Of a stretch of 64,000 nt of DNA, positions 34,853-41,712 are shown one piece after another; positions within the stretch are counted from its first letter, which is position 1, and every line of letters starts with the position of its first letter. The notes beneath the pieces were generated by a model that searched no databases, was not told where the DNA came from, and was given only the letters and a program-made list of their open reading frames with translations. This stretch comes from Nocardia arthritidis (GTDB lineage Bacteria; Actinomycetota; Actinomycetes; Mycobacteriales; Mycobacteriaceae): assembly GCF_011801145.1 (NCBI RefSeq), contig NZ_CP046172.1, forward strand, positions 5,146,001-5,210,000, given 5' to 3'. The position numbers and the translations under genes were made by a program.

Positions 34853-36040
34853 TCAGTACCCCGCGGCGGTGAGCCGGTAATCGGCCTCGAGCAGCATCCA
34901 CCCGCTCAGCTGTACCGAGAGATCGCGGCTCAGGTTCGCGGGCGTCGCGGGCGGAAAGGTTCCGGGATCCTTCGGCGGCGTGACCGCGCGGCTCCAGTCG
35001 ACCCCGAACAGCGGCAGCCCGTCCACCTCGGCGCGATGTGCCCAGGCCGCCCGCGCGGAGGCGTGCACGATATTCGCCGCGGTGGTGTCGCCCAGGGCCA
35101 GCGCGGATTCGGCGAGATATCTGGCGAGGATGCCCATGAACAGCCCGGAGTCGTTGCCGGAGGCCGCGGCGATAACGCCCGCGTCCGTGAGCCGGTGCGC
35201 GGTCGCCCGGACGAGTGCCGCCGCGCGGCCGCGATGGTCCGATTCACCTGTGCGCATTGCCAATTCGGTTTCCAGCCCGATGGTGACGCCCTGGCTGTAG
35301 GTGTGCACGGTCCGGTCGATGCGACCGCCGGGCTCGTGGATGCCGTCCAGGATCAAGCCGCTGTCGGTGTCGCGCAATCGAGTGTGCAGGAAGTCGGCGA
35401 GTTGCCCGGCGCGCGGCAATTCACCCAACCGCGCCATGGCTATTCCGGCCGGGCCGATCGCGGGTGTGTTGTAGAAATCGTCGCCGGAGCGCCAGGGCAC
35501 CGCACCGGCGGCCGGATTCCAGCCGGCGATCAGGGCGGACCGCAGGTCCCCGATGGCGTCGCCGAACCGCACGCCGAGCAGCCGGTCGGCGCGCTCCAGC
35601 GCCAGCACCAGCCACGCCATATCGTCGTAGTACTCGTTGGTCCAGCCGGCGAGATTGCGGGTCCGGATGCCGCGCGCGATGGCGACGACCCGGTCGAGGT
35701 GTTCGGGAGTGTGGGCGCGGCATGCTGCGTCCACCGCACAGTCCAGCAGGTGGGCTTGCCACCAGTAGCACCAACGCACGAAGGCCAGGTCCAGCAGGGA
35801 TGCGGGCCAGACGAGCAGGCCGAGCCGGGTCCGCGGGCGACCCCACAGCGTGCGCACATGTCGCCGCACAATCGCCCGTTCCGCCAGGGCGGCCCGCTGC
35901 CCGGCGTCCTCGGGGTCGGCCGATATCCTCCGCGTGATCATCGCGGCCTCTGTCGGCTGCGCCATGGCGGTGAGGACGACCGAGGCACCGGCGGCCATCA
36001 GCACACTTCTTCGGCTGACTCTCCTGTTCGGGCGGTCCAT
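34853..36040 (-). CDS. Tat-exported GH76-like glycoside hydrolase
   Basis: 395 aa. The N-terminus RRVSRRSVLMAAGASVVLTA is a twin-arginine signal. The mature part has the GH76 (alpha-1,6-mannanase) catalytic signature: an Asp-Asp pair in WTNEYYDDMAWLVLALERAD, plus HTYSQGVTIGLETELA and an alpha/alpha-barrel pattern. It could trim alpha-1,6-mannan backbones of envelope lipoglycans such as lipoarabinomannan, or host or fungal mannan. ATG 36040 has AGGGAG upstream. Confidence 0.75.
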   Translation of the reverse strand: MDRPNRRVSRRSVLMAAGASVVLTAMAQPTEAAMITRRISADPEDAGQRAALAERAIVRRHVRTLWGRPRTRLGLLVWPASLLDLAFVRWCYWWQAHLLDCAVDAACRAHTPEHLDRVVAIARGIRTRNLAGWTNEYYDDMAWLVLALERADRLLGVRFGDAIGDLRSALIAGWNPAAGAVPWRSGDDFYNTPAIGPAGIAMARLGELPRAGQLADFLHTRLRDTDSGLILDGIHEPGGRIDRTVHTYSQGVTIGLETELAMRTGESDHRGRAAALVRATAHRLTDAGVIAAASGNDSGLFMGILARYLAESALALGDTTAANIVHASARAAWAHRAEVDGLPLFGVDWSRAVTPPKDPGTFPPATPANLSRDLSVQLSGWMLLEADYRLTAAGY

Positions 36041-36153
36041 CGGCTCGGACTCCCTTTACCGAACAACGATCACCGGAGCCGGAAACCGCACGGCCACATT
36101 CTATCCCGCGGTGACCGGCCCGGCGCGCCGGCCGAACCGCCGACGGTCGGATC

Positions 36154-36537
36154 TCACACCTGTTCGCCGCGTTCGCGGCGGGCGTCGAGATCGCGCTGGC
36201 GCGCCTCTTCCTGTCGACGCGCCTCGGCGCGCTGTTGTTCGGCGCGCTCGCGCAGGCCGCGCAGAAACTCCTCGTCGGCCGCCGGATCCTGGGCGACATA
36301 GCGACCGGGGCGGTCGTATTCCGCATATCTGGTGGTGGCGCGCGGGCCGGACCCTTCGTGCAGCGGACGGCCGACGAACAACCACAGCAGAGCGCCGACG
36401 GTAGGTAGGAAGATGACGACCAGCAGCCACCCCACCTTCGGCAGATGCCGGATACCCGGCTCCGGCGCCGTGATGATGTCGATCAGACAGTAGACCCACA
36501 GTGCCAGCGTGAGCAGGCCGATAAACGCGTACGGCAT
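36154..36537 (-). CDS. PLDc_N-type small membrane protein
   Basis: 127 aa: two TM helices (YAFIGLLTLALWVYCLIDII and VGWLLVVIFLPTVGALLWLF) with the phospholipase-D-nuclease N-terminal signature between them, then a highly charged, Glu/Arg-rich cytoplasmic coiled tail. Related proteins are widespread in actinobacteria without an assigned role. Confidence 0.85.
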   Translation of the reverse strand: MPYAFIGLLTLALWVYCLIDIITAPEPGIRHLPKVGWLLVVIFLPTVGALLWLFVGRPLHEGSGPRATTRYAEYDRPGRYVAQDPAADEEFLRGLRERAEQQRAEARRQEEARQRDLDARRERGEQV

Positions 36538-36635
36538 GGAAATCCCCTCGGTGTTCGTGTCGAACTTTCTCGCCGTAGCGCCGAGTCGACAGCAGGCATG
36601 AGGCTACCGACCCGCCGAACCGGCCACAAGTTCGA

Positions 36636-38258
36636 TTAATCCCACCGGTGGAGGGTGTAATGGACGCGAACACCGCCCGCGGTGACCCGGAATGTATGAC
36701 CGATCTCGTTGGCCTTGGATACCAATAGCCCGCAGACTTCCGCCTCATCCTTTCCGGCGACAACGGCGTCCTTGGCGTATGCCTCCAGGGTTTTGCGAAT
36801 CTCATGCAGGTCGGCGGCGAGAAATTCGGGAAAGAATCCCGCGCCGTTCGTGTACGCCGTATCCGTCGCACCGGCGAGAGCGAACAGCACTGCCTGTTCG
36901 CGGGCGGTGCGGTCGACCTCGACGTGCCAGGTCGCCGGGTGTGGGATCACGGCCGTCACCTCCCGGAATTCTCCCGGGCGCAGGCGCCACTGGGTGGGCG
37001 GTGAGCCGTTCACGTAGACGTACCAGGTCACCGGATTGCGCTTCTGCGGGGTGTCCCACTGCACGATCGGGGGCGCGTCCGGATGTACGGCTGTCACCAT
37101 CGCGCCGTAGTTGGCATTCTCCCGGGGCACCGCGAATTCGATGCGTTCCGCGTTCGGAAGGACGGTGCGCGCGAATTTCTCCCAGGTCATCACCACCGGC
37201 TCGGCGTCGAGATCGATTGTGCCCCTGCGCTTCTTCGCGGGTACGAGGTGGCCGAAGACTCCGCCCGGCGGCGGCGTGTCCTTTGTCGCGGACCAGATCG
37301 GGCACACGTCGGCGAGTTTCGCGAAGCGGCGCTCCAACGATCCGGCGGCACGCAGTTCGGCGATGACTCGCTCGGCGCGCGCGATCATCGCCGCTGTCGG
37401 CGCGGCGGTGGGCCGACGGTATTGCAGCGGGTGCATTTTTTCCGCGAACCGCGCTTTGACGCTGTCGTAGGGCAGTCCGTCGGCGAGATCGCGCAGCAGG
37501 GTGCCGATCATTCCGCTCTTGACATGACAGTATCCGGCGGGTGCGGTCGCGGCGGCCGACCAGATGAGGTTGTCGCGTCGCCGCTGCGCGGCCTCGCCGC
37601 GCCCGCCGGCGGTGTCGATCCTGTTGTGCAGTGCCAGCAGCCAGGATCCGGCGCCGAGTATCGCGTCCGAGCGATACAGCTGCTCCGTACGCAGCAGGGC
37701 CACAGCCTTTTTCACGACGTGGTGCGGAAATTCGGCGAGTGCGCGGGCGAGCGTTTCCCGGTCGGCGTTTTTCGCGGCGATGTACTGTCCGGTCGTGGCG
37801 AGCGCCGAGGGGGTGTGCACCTGATGCTCGGGCGCGACGACGGCGAGGTGGGTCCACAGCCCGCGTTCGGGAAATCCCCAACTCGTTGCGCTGGAGCGGA
37901 ATACGGAGATGATGGGCCGCCGTTCGACCTCGTCCGCGATCGCCGCGATGGCCCTCGCGTATTGGGGCGGCGCATCTTTCGCCGACCACAGCGCCGAGGT
38001 CGCCTTCCCCTTGGCATCGACGACTACGAGCCCGCCGTAACGCTTCATGAACGCGCGGCACGTGCCGCAGGTGTTCTCCGCGGCCAATTCCGGTGTGAGC
38101 GCGGCGAGGAACATGTCGTACAGCCCTCGGCCACCGACGGAGAACAGCGGCGTCCCCACCGCGGCGAGCGCCAGGAACCGGCGCTGAACACCGGCCAGCA
38201 GCTCGTCGTATCGGTCGTCGGCGGATGGCGCGGCGCTCTCTGCCGCAAGCATGTTCAT
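36636..38258 (-). CDS. Conserved hypothetical protein, 540 aa, linked to the permuted tRNA-like RNAs
   Basis: Begins MNMLAAESAAPSADDRYDEL. Two Cys in ENTCGTCRAFMKRYGG (about residue 64) could bind metal. A helical middle (HVVKKAVALLRTEQLYRSDA; CHVKSGMIGTLLRDLADGLP; KMHPLQYRRP) is followed by TWEKFARTVLPNAERIEF and a beta-rich C-terminus. No signal peptide, TROVE, vWA or known nuclease motif is seen. I believe the family is widespread in bacteria and phages but cannot name a function. It is the next gene after two tRNA-like RNAs on the same strand, 177 nt downstream, with a strong hairpin between. Confidence 0.8.
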   Translation of the reverse strand: MNMLAAESAAPSADDRYDELLAGVQRRFLALAAVGTPLFSVGGRGLYDMFLAALTPELAAENTCGTCRAFMKRYGGLVVVDAKGKATSALWSAKDAPPQYARAIAAIADEVERRPIISVFRSSATSWGFPERGLWTHLAVVAPEHQVHTPSALATTGQYIAAKNADRETLARALAEFPHHVVKKAVALLRTEQLYRSDAILGAGSWLLALHNRIDTAGGRGEAAQRRRDNLIWSAAATAPAGYCHVKSGMIGTLLRDLADGLPYDSVKARFAEKMHPLQYRRPTAAPTAAMIARAERVIAELRAAGSLERRFAKLADVCPIWSATKDTPPPGGVFGHLVPAKKRRGTIDLDAEPVVMTWEKFARTVLPNAERIEFAVPRENANYGAMVTAVHPDAPPIVQWDTPQKRNPVTWYVYVNGSPPTQWRLRPGEFREVTAVIPHPATWHVEVDRTAREQAVLFALAGATDTAYTNGAGFFPEFLAADLHEIRKTLEAYAKDAVVAGKDEAEVCGLLVSKANEIGHTFRVTAGGVRVHYTLHRWD

Positions 38259-38366
38259 GGCGAATACCCCCTCGTCTCGATGGCTGGCCCCGCCTTCAAC
38301 GTTCGACCGACACCCGTGATTATCGAATCGAGTTGCCGCTCACGCGATTTCGGACGCGAAGTCGAG

Positions 38367-38399
38367 GAAGCCCCGGGGTGTAGCCTACCCCGGGGCCTC
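38367..38399 (-). terminator. Strong GC hairpin between the RNAs and the 540-aa gene
   Basis: On the minus strand GAGGCCCCGGGGT, a 7-nt loop (AGGCTAC), then ACCCCGGGGCTTC: 13 bp with one G-U pair. It lies 37 nt after the second RNA and about 110 nt before the start at 38258, so it may terminate the RNA transcript or act as an attenuator/processing signal in the leader of the gene. Confidence 0.65.
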
Positions 38400-38435
38400 G
38401 GGGGCCGCCCAATTGCGGGACACCGACACGTTTAA

Positions 38436-38544
38436 GAACGGAATGAGTTTCAGGCTAACGTGGCGCTCTTCGATTGAGCTACGGCCGATCGGTGGCTCGG
38501 CCGGCGGGAGTTGAACCCGCAACCTCCACGCTGACAATCCGTCC
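38436..38544 (-). ncRNA. Circularly permuted tRNA-like RNA, unit 2
   Basis: Read 5'-3' on the minus strand: outer strand GGACGGA (38544-38538), TCAG, anticodon-type 3' strand CGTGG (38530-38526), variable loop AGGTT, T stem GCGGG, T loop TTCAACT, CCCGC, acceptor 3' strand CGGCCGA (38503-38497), then GCCACCGA, acceptor 5' strand TCGGCCG (38488-38482), T8-A9, D arm GCTC-AATCGAA-GAGC, base 26, CCACG (38463-38459), CTGA, and outer strand TCCGTTC (38442-38436). All stems pair (7-bp acceptor, 4-bp D, 5-bp anticodon, 5-bp T). The acceptor 3' strand is followed by G-CCA. Order is 3' half before 5' half. Function unknown; a permuted tRNA or Y-RNA-like tRNA mimic. Confidence 0.75.
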
Positions 38545-38574
38545 TCTCGATTCGGCGTTCGGCGGCGAATGCTG

Positions 38575-38710
38575 AAGCTGGAGCGATAATGTGAATTTGC
38601 GGGCGGCGGCGCCTCTACCGATTGGGCTACCCCGCCGCGTGTGGCGGGAGGAGGATTCGAACCTCCACTGTGCCGCTGTGCCTTGTCACATTGAACTTCT
38701 GATTCAGCTT
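38575..38710 (-). ncRNA. Circularly permuted tRNA-like RNA, unit 1
   Basis: Minus strand, 5'-3': AAGCTG (38710-38705), AATGTGA (38692-38686), anticodon-type 3' strand GCGGC (38676-38672), variable loop ACAGT, T stem GGAGG, loop TTCGAAT, CCTCC, acceptor 3' strand TCCCGCC (38649-38643), 6-nt loop ACACGC, acceptor 5' strand GGCGGGG (38636-38630), T8-A9, D arm GCC-CAATCGGTAGA-GGC with the GG of canonical D loops, GCCGC (38610-38606), TCACATT (38594-38588) and CAGCTT (38580-38575). The acceptor has 7 pairs (one G-U), the anticodon stem 5, the outer helix 7+6. Same permuted order as unit 2, 30 nt upstream of it. No CCA is encoded here (ACAC). Confidence 0.72.
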
Positions 38711-38750
38711 GCGCTCTTGCGCACTGCCGACTTTAGCCGGTGCCGTGGGC

Positions 38751-39272
38751 TCAGCCAAACAAATATCCGAAGACGTCCGCGCCGACCTTGTGCTGGGTGA
38801 TCTCCGCGTTGTTGGCCTCCTCGCGCGCGAATTTCACCGCCTGGGCAAGCTTTTCGACGCGCTCGGTGAGCTCGTTGACGCGCTTGGCCGGCAGCGCGCC
38901 GGAGAACTTGATGGTGCGCCAATAACCGACGACCACATCCTCGTGATACACCTCGACCTGCGCCGGATGCTTCTCCGTCGCTTCGGCTTTCACATGGTTG
39001 CGCGGAATCTTCTTGGTGCGCACCGTCTGTACCGGCTCGGTGGCGTAGCAGTCCGCGGCGGCGTCGTACTCCCAGGACTCCGCGGCGTCCAGCACCGGCA
39101 GCTTGCGCACGAAGGTGTGCAGATCCACCAGCTGCTTCTCCAGGAACAACAGGTAGGTGATGGGCGCGTTCGCGATCAGGGTGCGGCCGTCGACCACCAC
39201 GTCGGCGGTGGCGGTGCAGTTCGCCCAATCCTTGGTGGCGACAACGATTTTCGCGCAGCGGAGCCCCCGCAC
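38751..39272 (-). pseudogene. 5'-truncated conserved gene (DUF7873-like) upstream of the tRNA-like RNAs
   Basis: The readable part (about 170 aa) has DVVVDGRTLIANAPITYLLF, LEKQLVDLHTFVRKLPVLDA, TKKIPRNHVKAEATEKHPAQ and VGYWRTIKFSGALPAKR and ends KVGADVFGYLFG. From memory this matches a family annotated DUF7873 of about 240 aa, whose first about 80-90 residues are absent here. Upstream of ATKDWANCTA the frame degenerates and runs toward a divergent gene, and no start with a ribosome site is seen (a GTG at 39272 is possible). Its TGA is followed within about 40 nt by unit 1 of the RNAs, suggesting a once-common transcript. Could be a shortened functional protein rather than a pseudogene. Confidence 0.6.
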
Positions 39273-39368
39273 CCACCGGCATGTTACGGCTGCCGATTCT
39301 GGACAATCGGCGATATCGCGGCAATGATCTCCGGGTTGGTTCCGTTCGATTCGGGGGTTCGATACTCG

Positions 39369-39866
39369 ATGTCCTTGTTGGGAAGGTGCGCGGTGGCCAC
39401 GGTGACTCCGGCCATGGTGGCGCTGATGGTCGCGGGCGCCGGGACAGCGCACGCGGCCGGTGACCTCTACGGCGCGATCGCCGTCGCGTACTCGTACAAC
39501 CACAGCGCACCGTTCAGTCATTTCACCGGGGTCGGCGAGGCGGTCGACTATCCAACGCAAGAAGCCGCGAACCAGGCCGCGACGCAGGCGTGCCGAGGCG
39601 AGCGATGCGGCGTTATCGTGCTCGTCCACAACGAGTGCGGCGCGGTCGCCGAATACGACGCGTGGGCGGCATGGACGAACTCCGTTCAGCCCGTCTACTC
39701 GTGGGGAAAGGGCGCGACGGCCGCCGCCGCGAAGCAGGCCGCGATGGATATGGGAAATCAAGGCCTGACGGCGCCCAGCACGGCCGCGCTGTTCACGGTC
39801 GGCCTCGCCCGAATCGACAAGCCGCTGTTCGTCCTCGACACCATCTGCACCGCGAACGCCGGTTGA
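39369..39866 (+). CDS. Secreted DUF4189-family protein
   Basis: 165 aa. A signal peptide (VATVTPAMVALMVAGAGTAH then AAGDLYGAIAV) precedes a DUF4189 domain with the hallmark YPTQEAANQAATQACRG...C pattern and paired Cys (CRGERCGV, NECGAV, TICTAN). Small extracellular protein of unknown role, frequent in Nocardia and mycobacteria. ATG 39369 is preceded by a GGGGG stretch at a slightly long distance. It diverges from the truncated DUF7873-like gene. Confidence 0.82.
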   Translation: MSLLGRCAVATVTPAMVALMVAGAGTAHAAGDLYGAIAVAYSYNHSAPFSHFTGVGEAVDYPTQEAANQAATQACRGERCGVIVLVHNECGAVAEYDAWAAWTNSVQPVYSWGKGATAAAAKQAAMDMGNQGLTAPSTAALFTVGLARIDKPLFVLDTICTANAG

Positions 39867-39926
39867 GTCCGGAAGCCCGGTCGTCGTGGATGATCGCGGT
39901 GGCGGGCGCTGAGGACGGAGGTTCGT

Positions 39927-41387
39927 GTGGGTGAGTTGATCGTCGGTATCGATATCGGCACGACGGCTGTGAAGGTGGCGCTGTTCACCGGCCGTCACGA
40001 GCTCATCGACGCCCATGTCACCGAGCATCCGATGACCCGCGGCAAGCCGAGTTGGGCCGAACAGGATCCGCGGGACTGGTGGCAGGGCTGCCTGCGCGGC
40101 ATCGACGCGGTGACGGCGGGCGCCGCGGCCGGGGCGGTGGGCGCGGTCGGTGTCACCAGTCAGGTCAACACCCACGTATTCGTCGACGCTCGGTTGCGCC
40201 CGCTGCTGCCCGCCATCACCTGGCAGGACCAGCGCTGCGCGGAGATCGCGCGCGAGTTGAACCGTACCGTCACCGCCGAGCGAAGGCATGAGATCTGGGG
40301 TAGGCCATACGCTTTCGACGCGTCCGGGCTGATACCCCGCGCACTGTGGGTGGCGCGGAACGCGCCGGATACCTGGCGGGCCACCCGCTGGGTGCTGAGC
40401 CCGAAGGATTACGTCAACGCGCTGCTCACCGGGGAGATCGCCAGCGATGCGATGTCATCGATCGGGCTTGTCGACACCGACGGCATCGGCTACCTCGACG
40501 CGGCGGTCGCACTCGTGGACGGCCTCGGCGACCGGCTGCCACCGCTCGCCCGCCCGACCGATACCGTGGGGCGGACAGGTCTGCCCGGGCTCGCCTGCCA
40601 TGCGGCGGTCGGCACCATGGACGCGCTCAGCGAGATGCACGCCGCAGGCCTGACCACGCCGGGCCGGGGGATGATCTCTTGCGGCACTTCACTTGTCGTC
40701 GCCGGGGCGGCCGAACTGTCCATGCCCGCCAAGGGCATCGTCACCTTCCCGCCCGTCGACGGCCTGCGCATTCACGCCGGGCCGACGCAGGCCGGTGGAG
40801 ACGCGCTGCGCTGGTGGGCCCGCGCCGGCAGACAACCGATCCAGCAGGTGCTCGCCGATGCGGCCGCGGTCGCGCCCGGCGGATCCGGTGTCGTGTTCAC
40901 ACCGCACCTCATGGGCGAACGAGCACCGCTGTGGGATCCGGATGTGCGGGGCGGTTTCCTGGGGCTCAGCACCGCCACCACCCACGCCGAGTTGGGCAGA
41001 GCGGTCCTCGAAGGCGTCGCCATGTCCGGTCGGCAGGTGCTGGCCGAGGTCGAGTCGGCATGCGGAAAACCCTTGGACCCCATCACTTTTTCCGGTGGCG
41101 GCGCCAACAGCGAACTGTGGGCGCAGATTTTCGCCGACGTGCTCGGCCGCCCGCTGCACCGGCTGGCCACCCGCGACTACAGCGCCGTCCTCGGCGCGGC
41201 GCTGTTCGGCGGCATCGGCGCCGGAATCCGGCCCGACCGGACCGCCCCGCCGATCGACCGGATATTCACCCCCGATCCCGGCCACACCCGGCGATTGGAC
41301 CCGCTGTTCGAGATCTACCAGGACTCCTATCCCGCGCTGCGCGAAGTCCACGCGAAACTCGAAAAGTGGCGCTCCGCAACGTCATAG
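39927..41387 (+). CDS. FGGY-family carbohydrate kinase (xylulokinase-like)
   Basis: 486 aa. The ATPase fold is shown by GIDIGTTAVKVALF at the N-terminus, the FGGY_C phosphate motif SCGTSLVVAG in the middle and FSGGGANSELWAQIFADVLG near residue 390, with GERAPLWDPDVRGGFLGLS as in xylulokinases. It phosphorylates a pentulose or related polyol with ATP. GTG 39927 follows GGACGGAGG at good spacing. No sugar transporter is adjacent, so substrate is open. Confidence 0.9.
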   Translation: MGELIVGIDIGTTAVKVALFTGRHELIDAHVTEHPMTRGKPSWAEQDPRDWWQGCLRGIDAVTAGAAAGAVGAVGVTSQVNTHVFVDARLRPLLPAITWQDQRCAEIARELNRTVTAERRHEIWGRPYAFDASGLIPRALWVARNAPDTWRATRWVLSPKDYVNALLTGEIASDAMSSIGLVDTDGIGYLDAAVALVDGLGDRLPPLARPTDTVGRTGLPGLACHAAVGTMDALSEMHAAGLTTPGRGMISCGTSLVVAGAAELSMPAKGIVTFPPVDGLRIHAGPTQAGGDALRWWARAGRQPIQQVLADAAAVAPGGSGVVFTPHLMGERAPLWDPDVRGGFLGLSTATTHAELGRAVLEGVAMSGRQVLAEVESACGKPLDPITFSGGGANSELWAQIFADVLGRPLHRLATRDYSAVLGAALFGGIGAGIRPDRTAPPIDRIFTPDPGHTRRLDPLFEIYQDSYPALREVHAKLEKWRSATS

Positions 41388-41712
41388 GTGGATCGACTCG
41401 GGCGAGAAAACGTGCGAGCACCGCCTCGCGTGGACCTCTTTCCGATAAACGCGACAATATCTACGAATATCCCGCGGCCGAGCGCACTGTCCCGAACGAC
41501 TGGGCCACACCGAGTGGCGATCCGTCCACATATTCATTGGTGCCATTTCCAACAGTGCGACCCGTTGACAAATACCGCGCCGTATGGCCTCCGACGTCCG
41601 AACCACTATCCGCCGGAACGATTTTCAAAATCCACGAAGCGTGTATATGATCGGTGCGGCGGGCCGTGGATCACCGGCCGTGCACGAAAATCCGGGAATG
41701 CGAGGAGGCTTT
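41388..41712 (+). promoter_or_regulatory. Upstream region of amidase 1, duplicated relative to amidase 2
   Basis: 325 nt without a gene. TTGACA at 41567-41572 is part of CAAC-N10-GTTGACAA, the same geometry as the perfect repeat before amidase 2. The block CACTATCCGCCGGAACG leads into a palindrome at 41620-41632. Similar elements in the same order precede amidase 2, so the promoter was duplicated with the gene. Confidence 0.6.
41620..41632. promoter_or_regulatory. Palindrome upstream of amidase 1
   Basis: GATTTT-C-AAAATC, a perfect 6-bp inverted repeat, 80 nt before the ATG at 41713. Conserved (one mismatch) at 43415-43427 before the paralogous amidase, surrounded by the same GGAAC...; likely operator. 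Confidence 0.6.

Noticed and set aside
38459..38676. Conventional tandem tRNA genes, one spanning 38636 to about 38497
   Set aside because: In normal order the acceptor strands do not pair (GGCGGGG against CGGCCGA) and the spacing of about 140 nt is far too long. Only the permuted pairing closes all stems.
38575..38710. T-box leader or tmRNA
   Set aside because: No T-box antiterminator sequence or specifier loop, and no GGGG/Ala-type acceptor or tag reading frame as in tmRNA; two independent permuted cloverleaves explain the bases better.
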